DNA of 10,645 nucleotides, taken from the NCBI GenBank assembly GCA_004554395.1, contig SFMP01000120.1, positions 1 through 10,645 of the forward strand, read 5' to 3'. The notes beneath the pieces were generated by a model. It did no database searches and was not told the origin of the DNA. It saw only the letters and a program-made list of their open reading frames with translations. The position numbers were made by a program, and so were the translations under genes. Of the stretch, positions 1 through 5,118 are shown in pieces (within the stretch, counting starts at the first letter, position 1; every line of letters begins with the position of its first letter). Source of the DNA: Myxococcales bacterium. GTDB lineage: Bacteria > Myxococcota_A > Bradymonadia > UBA4248.

Positions 1-52
1 AGAAGTTTTTTTTCTGAAGTAGTTTTTTTCTAGGGGAGGGAGGAAAAGTCCA

Positions 53-92
53 ACGTGCGCGTATTGAGCCCAACGGGCGAAATAGCGCACGT
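53..92 (-). repeat. Palindromic element, copy 1 (long-stem variant)
   Basis: The outer arms ACGTGCGC (53-60) and GCGCACGT (85-92) are perfectly complementary. Inside them lie an unpaired G (61), TATT (62-65) paired with AATA (81-84), a GA/GA mismatch pair, and an apex stem GCCC/GGGC (68-71 and 75-78) around the loop AAC. It combines the GA/GA step of the left and middle copies with the GCCC/GGGC apex typical of the copies near 9000-9255, so it links the two sub-types. Orientation is called minus because the bulged base reads as C on the 3' arm of the minus strand. Function is unknown. Confidence 0.8.
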
Positions 93-97
93 GCGGA

Positions 98-124
98 GCC
101 GTATTGAGCGATAGCGAAATAGGC
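98..124 (-). repeat. Palindromic element, copy 2
   Basis: GCC (98-100) pairs with GGC (122-124), with an unpaired G at 101, TATT/AATA, a GA/GA mismatch and a GC/GC apex around the loop GATA. The core is the same as in the 4633-4844 array, but the outer stem is only three pairs long. Confidence 0.75.
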
Positions 125-133
125 GTAGCAAGA

Positions 134-162
134 GCCCGTATTGAGCGATAGCGAAATAGGGC
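134..162 (-). repeat. Palindromic element, copy 3
   Basis: GCCC (134-137) and GGGC (159-162) enclose the bulged G (138), TATT/AATA, GA/GA mismatch and GATA loop. It is identical to the standard unit of the array at 4671-4844. Confidence 0.8.
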
Positions 163-304
163 GACCCCAAAGATGCATTTTCGTCAGTTTGATGCGAATT
201 CAAGGAAGCTTGCCCAAGAGCGGCGGGGGCGTACTACAGTACGTTCCCGCCGCCTGCGTGGCGACGCTGACGCAGAAGTCGCGCAAAATGGCGAAAATGC
301 CAGA

Positions 305-333
305 GCCCGTATTGAGCGATAGCGAAATAGGGC
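305..333 (-). repeat. Palindromic element, copy 4 (solitary)
   Basis: GCCC (305-308) and GGGC (330-333) flank the same core as copy 3. It stands alone about 140 bp from the previous copy. Both are preceded by GA and followed by GACC, so the copied unit may be slightly longer than the hairpin. Confidence 0.8.
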
Positions 334-562
334 GACCCAAACAAAAGAAAAAAGCACGACTATTAATGGATATAGACATGCAATAGATATGCTCAATATA
401 GATATGCTCAACGCATGCGAAATGCGCTCAAATGTGGCTCTGCGCTTACGCCTGCCGTGCGGACGATTGGATTGAATCTCCCTCACCGTGACTGGCGAGG
501 GAGTGTGTGAGTGCGAGGGCAAATAGTGAATCACGCGCACGACTGGTGCAAATGGCGTGTGG
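334..562. other. Intergenic stretch without a supported gene
   Basis: Open frames here have no recognisable domain, and one of them runs through the palindromes, so none is called. Two small structures are visible. A 14-base direct repeat, ATAGATATGCTCAA, occurs at 383-396 and 398-411. An inverted repeat, CTCCCTC/GAGGGAG, lies at 478-484 and 497-503. The inverted repeat lies downstream of the minus-strand hydrolase but has no T-run after it, so it is not a clear terminator. Confidence 0.5.
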
Positions 563-1741
563 CTAGAGGTATTTATTGGCGAGGTTGTAGTAGTTCAAGC
601 GGCTATCGTAGCCGTTATAACCGCCATTGATCGCCTTCGTAAGGCCTCTGAAATCGTAGTTATCGCAATAGGAATTTAGATTGCATTTGTTCCAATACCA
701 TGCCGAGACTTTGAAGGCGATATCGGGATTTTCCGAGACGATTTTTGGATTGCTGACGAGGTCGATGCCCAAATCTTTGCTCGCTCGTGTATAGTTATAG
801 CGCCCCGTCAATTGGATAGCACCGCGGCCTTTGAAGCGGACGCCGTCGCCGGGGCGCGTATTGCCCAAGTCTGTACGGCCTTCATAGGCTTTACCACTGG
901 CGTATTCTTCGAGCGTATTGAAATGATCGCTTTCGTGCGCCAATTGGGCGATATAGCAGCAAGCGCGTTGCTTCGTCGTAATCGACGCCTCGCCCATCGA
1001 TTTGACGAGCGGTGAATAGTATTTGACGGCGCCTTTGGCGACTTTGGCGAGCTTTTTTTGATCGAGATTAAACGCCCCACCCGTGCCGGGCTTGTAGTTC
1101 GACGACGTATCTTTGGCAGGTGTGCTGGGCTTTTTCGACGTCAGATATTGCATACTGACACAAGCTTTGCCCGATCCGTATTGAATGCGAGCCCAACCAC
1201 TTGCTTCGCCGAGTACGGTAACGGCTTGCCCGCGACTTAACGAACCGATAATGCTATCGTTTGTGCTCCCGCCCGAGCGAACGTTTAGTGACGTCGCCGT
1301 GACGTACATCGTCTTTTCGGTTCCCGACGGCTTGTTGTTTGTGACTTTTGCCGACGTCGTTTGCGTATACTTCTGCGAGATCCAGCCCGTTTGCCCACGG
1401 AATGAAATTTGAAGCCAACCGTTTTTGGCTTTGGAATAGGCGACGACTTGACCTTTGCTCAGCGTACCCAAAACGCCATACGACGTGCCAGCGCCTTGGC
1501 GTACGTTGAGTGCTTGCGCGGTGATTTTTACTTTGCCCGAACTCGCCGTTGCGCCAGCCTGAGCCGTCGAACCGCCCGACGTCGAGCCATTGGGGATGAT
1601 GATCTTTTGCCCGACGTTAATGCGAGAGGGGTTGGCGATGTTGTTGTACTTCGCCAGAGCAGTATACCCACCTTTGACGTTGTAGCGAGCCGAAATCTGA
1701 GACAGCGTATCGCCTGGTTTCACGACATAAACTTCCGACAT
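563..1741 (-). CDS. LysM-SH3-SH3-GH19 cell-wall hydrolase
   Basis: This is a modular enzyme of 392 residues. A LysM glycan-binding repeat lies at about 4-50 (YVVKPGDTLSQIS ... INVGQKIIIP). Two bacterial SH3 domains follow at about 71-127 and 145-201, each with the LNVR start. A glycoside hydrolase family 19 domain fills about 226-392. E270 in QLAHES and E278/E279 in the following TLEEY are the likely catalytic acid region, and FKGRGAIQLTGRYNY (303-317) is the family signature. GH19 enzymes cut chitin, and bacterial or phage members often cut peptidoglycan. The start at 1741 is preferred because AGGAG lies just upstream and LysM begins at once; an in-frame start 48 bases upstream is possible. 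No signal peptide is visible, which suits a phage-type endolysin or an unusual export route. The family is clear; the substrate is inferred. Confidence 0.92.
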   Translation of the reverse strand: MSEVYVVKPGDTLSQISARYNVKGGYTALAKYNNIANPSRINVGQKIIIPNGSTSGGSTAQAGATASSGKVKITAQALNVRQGAGTSYGVLGTLSKGQVVAYSKAKNGWLQISFRGQTGWISQKYTQTTSAKVTNNKPSGTEKTMYVTATSLNVRSGGSTNDSIIGSLSRGQAVTVLGEASGWARIQYGSGKACVSMQYLTSKKPSTPAKDTSSNYKPGTGGAFNLDQKKLAKVAKGAVKYYSPLVKSMGEASITTKQRACCYIAQLAHESDHFNTLEEYASGKAYEGRTDLGNTRPGDGVRFKGRGAIQLTGRYNYTRASKDLGIDLVSNPKIVSENPDIAFKVSAWYWNKCNLNSYCDNYDFRGLTKAINGGYNGYDSRLNYYNLANKYL

Positions 1742-1817
1742 GGTTTGTCTCCTCATCGAGAATCGATCCGACTCTGCGGAGAACACCACCGCAAAGCGGA
1801 TCTATTTTACTGCGTCG

Positions 1818-1846
1818 ATTATAGCACAATTTTGCATCCGCCATAA
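1818..1846 (-). promoter_or_regulatory. Extended -10 promoter for the GH19 hydrolase
   Basis: On the minus strand TATAAT (1818-1823) is preceded by TGC, giving an extended -10 element. A weak -35, TTATGG (1841-1846), lies 17 bases upstream. It sits about 75 bases before the chosen start codon. This is a motif reading only. Confidence 0.6.
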
Positions 1847-2024
1847 GAATTTTGGACTTTATTCGAGACATTTCGCGTGGTGCGTAGAAGCCACACAATC
1901 ACCTTGGGGCAAATTCTATTGGTAGTGGCGTTAGGCGACAGCAAGTGTTCCATGTCGATATTTTTTTTGTTAGAAAAGAGTTACATTTTTTTTTTTTATG
2001 ATGCCATGGATTTATGGCTAGTTA

Positions 2025-2263
2025 GTGGTTGTGAATCGTGACATAAACCAACACAATGGAGGACTAATCGTGTTTGAAGAGAGAAAATACAAAGATACAA
2101 TCGTCACAATGACAAGCTCACCGTGGAGAACATGGAGTTTATTCGTAACAATGGAGAAAAGGAGATCTGGTCTCTTCAAGATATTCGGACGAGAAGTGAG
2201 ACGATGATCAACGCCATTTTCGATTATATTCGATCGGGTATTAGCGAAGGAATTGGCAGATGA
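2025..2263 (+). pseudogene. Possible frame-broken small ORF, unrecognised
   Basis: Two overlapping frames both look protein-like. The first runs from 2025 to 2207 and contains a GTG start at 2070, preceded by TGGAGGA at a usual distance. The second is open from 2078 to the TGA at 2261-2263, has an ATG at 2132 and reads, for example, GEKEIWSLQDIRTRSE. Joining them with one frameshift near 2100 would give about 75 residues. I do not recognise a family in either frame. It could be a decayed gene or chance open frames; the region around it is clearly a gene graveyard, which favours decay. Confidence 0.25.
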
Positions 2264-2398
2264 AAAATTGCTGGTGATATTGCCTCGCGCTCGCTGCGAC
2301 TATGTTTATCGCGTATGCTCGCAGTTTTAGCGCGAGCATAGCCGCGGCACGGGCGCGAATTGCACCCAATGGGCGAGGTGCTATGAGCGCGACGACGA
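2264..2398. other. Non-coding spacer with a 9-bp hairpin
   Basis: TATGCTCGC (2314-2322) and GCGAGCATA (2332-2340) are perfect inverted arms around a nine-base loop. No T-run follows on either strand, and it does not have the TATT/AATA architecture of the main palindrome family. Nothing else is supported here. Confidence 0.5.
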
Positions 2399-2591
2399 TC
2401 GGTTCCCAACGGCTTGTTGTTCGCTACATTTCCGCAATCGTTTGCGTGAACTCCTGCATAATCCAGCCTTCTTCCCCATGGAATGAAATCTGAAGCCAAC
2501 CATTTTTAGCTTTGGAATAGGCGACGACTTCACCTTCGCTCAACGTCCCCAAAACGCCACTCGACCGACTTGCGCCTTGACGTACATTGAG
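2399..2591 (-). pseudogene. Decayed duplicate of the hydrolase's first SH3 domain
   Basis: Read on the minus strand from 2591, this piece encodes LNVRQGASRSSGVLG and continues to TQT at 2439. Against residues 79-129 region of the intact GH19 protein I count 40 identities in 51 aligned positions, without gaps. It then meets a TAG at 2424-2426. A one-base shift restores the match, since NNKP is found in the neighbouring frame. There is no start codon, no LysM and no catalytic domain. Nucleotide similarity continues to about 2399. It is a partial duplication of the 1320-1510 part of the intact gene, or the remnant of a second related hydrolase, and is not functional as a protein. Confidence 0.85.
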
Positions 2592-2604
2592 AGAGAAATC
2601 TCTC
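2589..2604. repeat. Short hairpin GAGAGA/TCTCTC
   Basis: GAGAGA (2589-2594) and TCTCTC (2599-2604) pair around a GAAA loop. It sits exactly at the edge where similarity to the SH3 domain ends, so it may mark a rearrangement junction. It could equally be chance. Confidence 0.35.
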
Positions 2605-2615
2605 GCCAGTCGGCC

Positions 2616-2639
2616 AAGAAATCACTCGCGATAGCGAGT
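2616..2639 (-). terminator. Weak terminator after the YiiX-type gene
   Basis: ACTCGC/GCGAGT (2624-2629 and 2634-2639) forms a six-pair hairpin with a GATA loop, one base past the stop codon of the minus-strand gene. On the minus strand it is followed by GATTTCTT, a poor U-rich tail. The position is right, but the strength is doubtful. Confidence 0.4.
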
Positions 2640-2640
2640 T

Positions 2641-3288
2641 CTATGGTTGAGCTGTTTTGGCACTGTAGGATAAAGGGATTTCTGTAAAGAAACGCCGATC
2701 TAAACAGGCTTCTGGGAGGATGATGTTATAGCTATTGCGCGCTAATGAGCGCTCGGGATAAATGTCTTTCATAGCCAGTTCCACCAATTCGGTACAATAG
2801 AGTTCTGAGCTAGAGTCTGTATCGAATTTCCAATCGAATGGGCGTCCGAGATACTTTTTTGCCTCCGATACAAATCGATTTGGATCGGCATCGCGCAAAC
2901 GGCTAACGCCGATGTCGACGGATTCTCCGACGAATTGTTCCAAAGACACGATGGAGACCATTCCATCGCCGGTATGGTCGTCGCCTTCGGCGTGGAGCAC
3001 CGAAACCGTGCCTTGTTCGTCTACGAGGACAATTCCGACATGAGAAAAACGTTTATCGTTGGTATTGCTTTGGCGGAAGCGTTCTGACCAGAAACCGATT
3101 CCCGAGCGCAGAATGATGTCACCATTTTTTAAATGCGGTTGAATTCCAGACACATCTGGCGGTGGCGGAAATTGTTTATAATGGTAAAAGTAGATCATAT
3201 CTACGCCAAGCGCCGAGAATCCAACCAGAATCACCAACAACGGGATGCCAATGAAATAAAAAATGCTACGTTTGACAGTTTTTTTCAT
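2641..3288 (-). CDS. YiiX/YebB-like NlpC/P60 family hydrolase, membrane-anchored
   Basis: This protein of 215 residues has one N-terminal membrane segment (about 9-35) after the basic MKKTVKR, then a Pro-rich linker. The soluble part has the marks of the permuted NlpC/P60 fold of the YiiX group: NGDIILRSG (55-63), FSHVGI with the likely catalytic H83, and LYCTELV with the likely nucleophile C165 after GRPFD. Relatives are thought to act as amidases or peptidases on cell-envelope or lipid substrates; the substrate here is unknown. I chose the start at 3288 because it gives a normal lysine-rich N-terminus and clears the upstream gene. An in-frame start at 3348 would overlap that gene. It follows the lipoprotein gene by 35 bases and is likely co-transcribed. 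The catalytic domain probably faces outside the inner membrane. Confidence 0.85.
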   Translation of the reverse strand: MKKTVKRSIFYFIGIPLLVILVGFSALGVDMIYFYHYKQFPPPPDVSGIQPHLKNGDIILRSGIGFWSERFRQSNTNDKRFSHVGIVLVDEQGTVSVLHAEGDDHTGDGMVSIVSLEQFVGESVDIGVSRLRDADPNRFVSEAKKYLGRPFDWKFDTDSSSELYCTELVELAMKDIYPERSLARNSYNIILPEACLDRRFFTEIPLSYSAKTAQP

Positions 3289-3323
3289 TCTTTTGCAATC
3301 TCTGTTCGATACTTGAGATTGCG

Positions 3324-3698
3324 TTATTTCTCGATATCGACTTTCCAATCGCCATTGACTTTTTTGAGGATCATTGGATCCTTACCCTCTTTAGAATAGA
3401 TTTTGGCGACATCGCCATCGATTTCTACACGAGCATTCTCGATTTCTTCGAGACCTTCCTTTAGATCACTACTTTTAGAAGTATCTTCGCCGAGATTATC
3501 GCCGAGATTTATCATAGAAGCGGCAAAACCATTGAGAGCATGCGTTCTCGAAGTGGAATACTTGTTAGCTTCTTCGACATCACCATTGCTCAGTGCTTGC
3601 ACATATTTTTTAGCAACAGTTTTTGGGGAATCGCTACATCCCACCATCAAAAGGGCAAATGCGAGAAACATAAACACGAGAGAAAATGCTTTTTTCAT
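3324..3698 (-). CDS. Small lipoprotein, DUF4878-like
   Basis: The 124-residue product starts with a lipoprotein signal peptide: MKK, a hydrophobic run, and the lipobox MVGC with C21 as the lipid-carrying residue. The mature part begins SDSPKTVAKKYVQALSNGD and ends GDWKVDIEK. This pattern fits the DUF4878 / NTF2-like lipoproteins, which have a helix with KKYV.AL followed by a small beta sheet. No enzyme motif is seen. A ribosome site, AAAGGA, lies seven bases before the ATG. The gene is first in an apparent two-gene unit with the YiiX-type hydrolase. Serine after C21 would favour outer-membrane sorting by E. coli rules. The function is unknown; a ligand-binding or envelope-monitoring role is only a guess. 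Confidence 0.8.
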   Translation of the reverse strand: MKKAFSLVFMFLAFALLMVGCSDSPKTVAKKYVQALSNGDVEEANKYSTSRTHALNGFAASMINLGDNLGEDTSKSSDLKEGLEEIENARVEIDGDVAKIYSKEGKDPMILKKVNGDWKVDIEK

Positions 3699-3756
3699 CT
3701 TGATTTCCTTTCAATTGATTCAGTTTTCATCCGAAACATCCCCATGACGCATCGGT

Positions 3757-3790
3757 ATTGTATGATCCGATAGACTCCGGCTATTGTCAA
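3757..3790 (-). promoter_or_regulatory. Candidate promoter of the lipoprotein operon
   Basis: A perfect TTGACA lies at 3785-3790 on the minus strand. The best -10-like hexamer, TACAAT (3757-3762), is 22 bases away, longer than usual, and ATCATA at 18 bases is a poor match. The location, about 60 bases before the start codon, is sensible. Confidence 0.35.
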
Positions 3791-3921
3791 GTGAATATGC
3801 ACAAAAAAACAGGGTTCCAGAACTCGAGAAACATCGCGACTTGTGAGAAAGAAACGCCGAATCGGTGAACTATTTTTCACAAAACGACGCATTTGGATCG
3901 AAGCTGTGTAGAACTCGGATC

Positions 3922-3950
3922 GCGCCATGGCGAGCGCTATGCCATGGCGC
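3922..3950. repeat. 10-bp inverted repeat spanning the stop codon of the Rpn-type remnant
   Basis: GCGCCATGGC (3922-3931) and GCCATGGCGC (3941-3950) are perfect inverted arms. The nine-base loop between them contains the TAG stop of the minus-strand frame (3937-3939). No T-run follows, so it is not a standard terminator. Confidence 0.6.
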
Positions 3951-4362
3951 CACGAACGAGGCTTTTCTCGGCATCGCTCAACTGCAAGTAGCGCATGGCA
4001 TCTTCGAGCGATTTCTTCTCATTCGACATGATCCGTCGCGTTATCTCCATCAACTGCTCGAGTTTGCCTTTGATTCGGCCACGTTTTTCGCCGCGTTTCT
4101 CACCATCTTCGCGCCCCAATTCCTCCCCACTTTTGAGTCCTTCCTCGAAAATTCTTTGCGTAAAAGTATCCATTGTCTTTAGCTCCTGTTGTTTGACCGT
4201 TGCGAATTGTTTTGCGACGACTTCATCTTTCATTTCGCTTGCATCGGTGCACGAGAAGTCGTGCGATATTTTACCAACAGGCGAATCGTCGTGCAAACTG
4301 CCATTGACGAAGTAGATGCGCGTTCCTATGCCCAAATCACGATTTGCATCATCTTTGAGTTT
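3937..4362 (-). pseudogene. 5'-truncated Rpn/PDDEXK-type nuclease gene
   Basis: The frame is open from just after a TGA at 4363-4365 and has only a TTG at 4335 as a possible start. The recognisable part begins KLKDDANRDLGIGTRIYFVNG, then DDSPVGKISHDFSCTDASEMKDE. After that come a charged G/E/K-rich stretch (EELGREDGEKRGEKRGRIKG) and a helical tail, SLEDAMRYLQLSDAEKS. This order matches the C-terminal half of the Rpn-family recombination-promoting nuclease / putative transposase proteins, which are usually near 300 residues. The N-terminal half with the PD-(D/E)XK catalytic residues is absent upstream, where unrelated and repeat sequence follows. I therefore call a remnant of about 141 codons. 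It could still be translated as a short protein. Confidence 0.7.
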
Positions 4363-4465
4363 TCACTACTAGGTGATTGTCGCATAAAAGAGCGCGATAC
4401 GGCAACAAAAAAAAAGATAGTTTTTTGTGCACACGAGTATTTTCGAAGCCAAAACGATCGAGACG

Positions 4466-4543
4466 TCTTTCGTTTCGCTTGCATCGATAGTCGAGAAATC
4501 GTGCGGAATTGTTACCGAAGGGCATATCGTCGAGAGAACAGCC
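4466..4543 (-). pseudogene. Second, more decayed Rpn-type fragment
   Basis: On the minus strand this piece matches the part of the neighbouring Rpn-type remnant around 4230-4303. In one frame it reads GCSLDDMPFG (compare GSLHDDSPVG), and after a one-base insertion another frame reads HDFSTIDASETKDV (compare HDFSCTDASEMKDEV). The match ends five bases before the palindrome at 4548. Two pieces of one family in the same orientation suggest a tandem duplication, or two insertions that both decayed. Confidence 0.7.
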
Positions 4544-4547
4544 AAAG

Positions 4548-4579
4548 GTTGCGCGTATTGCCGCCGGCAATAGCGCAAC
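4548..4579 (-). repeat. Palindromic element, copy 5 (GCC/GGC apex)
   Basis: GTTGCGC (4548-4554) pairs with GCGCAAC (4573-4579), with a bulged G (4555), TATT/AATA, and an apex GCC/GGC around GCC. The outer arms equal those of the copy at 9179-9213 in the other cluster. This copy is of the fully paired sub-type although it lies beside the GA/GA array. Confidence 0.8.
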
Positions 4580-4632
4580 TGCGTAGGCGTATGCGCGCAG
4601 GGCGCCAGCCCGAGCACATAGCCGGAGCCAAA

Positions 4633-4844
4633 GCGCCGTATGGAGCGATAGCGAAATAGGCGCGAAAAGAGCCCGTATTGAGCGATAGCGAAATAGGGCG
4701 ATAAAAGCCCGTATTGAGCGATAGCGAAATAGGGCGATAAAAGCCCGTATTGAGCGATAGCGAAATAGGCGCGAAAAGAGCCCGTATTGAGCGATAGCGA
4801 AATAGGGCGACAAAAGCCCGTATTGAGCGATAGCGAAATAGGGC
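4633..4844 (-). repeat. Tandem array of six palindromic elements
   Basis: Six hairpins lie at 4633-4663, 4671-4699, 4707-4735, 4743-4772, 4780-4808 and 4816-4844. From the second unit on, the period is 36 or 37 bases. The core is constant: TATT (TATG in unit 1), GA mismatch, GC, GATA loop, GC, GA mismatch, AATA, with a bulged G on the 5' arm. Outer arms are GCCC/GGGC, except unit 1 (GCGCC/GGCGC) and unit 4, which has a GCCC left arm but a GGCGC right flank, as if recombined. Linkers are short, such as GATAAAA, GACAAAA and GCGAAAAGA. The array ends about 275 bases before topA. The minus-strand translations of the array are repetitive artefacts. Confidence 0.9.
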
Positions 4845-5118
4845 GACAAAAAACACGAAAACAAAAGAGCCAAAACGAGGCGGTGCGTGGGCGCACGTTA
4901 TGCGGCGTTTATGGATGGTCGAAAGGGGCGCAAAAAAGGGGCTCACCATGCGGCGCGGCGAAAAACGATGCAGAAAAAAAGTGCGCGCGGCGAAAAAATG
5001 GTAGGACACGAGGGCGGAAAACTCGTATTTGAAATTTGCGTCGGTATGAAGTAAACGCACGGCGCTTTTTTGGACGTTTGGCGCGACGCCGAATCCGAGG
5101 GTCGTAGAGGAGTGCGTA
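4845..5118 (+). other. Purine-rich leader region of topA
   Basis: No gene is supported in this stretch, which has many A-runs and GCG words. A weak promoter-like pair, TTGAAA (5029-5034) and TAAACG (5052-5057), is 17 bases apart but matches the -10 consensus poorly. GAGGAG precedes the topA ATG. Confidence 0.3.

Noticed and set aside
184..540. 118-codon minus-strand frame left of the GH19 gene
   Set aside because: It runs through a palindromic element, has a low-complexity Arg/Ser composition and shows no recognisable domain.
3289..3348. Upstream start of the YiiX-type gene at 3348
   Set aside because: It would overlap the lipoprotein coding end and put 20 polar residues before the MKK-hydrophobic anchor; 3288 fits better.
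3695..3928. 77-codon minus-strand frame upstream of the lipoprotein
   Set aside because: It overlaps the likely promoter and ribosome site of the lipoprotein gene and has no recognisable features.
4633..4844. CRISPR-like array (repeat period about 36 bases)
   Set aside because: The repeats are palindromes of about 29 bases and the gaps are 7-9 bases of near-identical A-rich sequence, so there are no unique spacers and no cas genes nearby.
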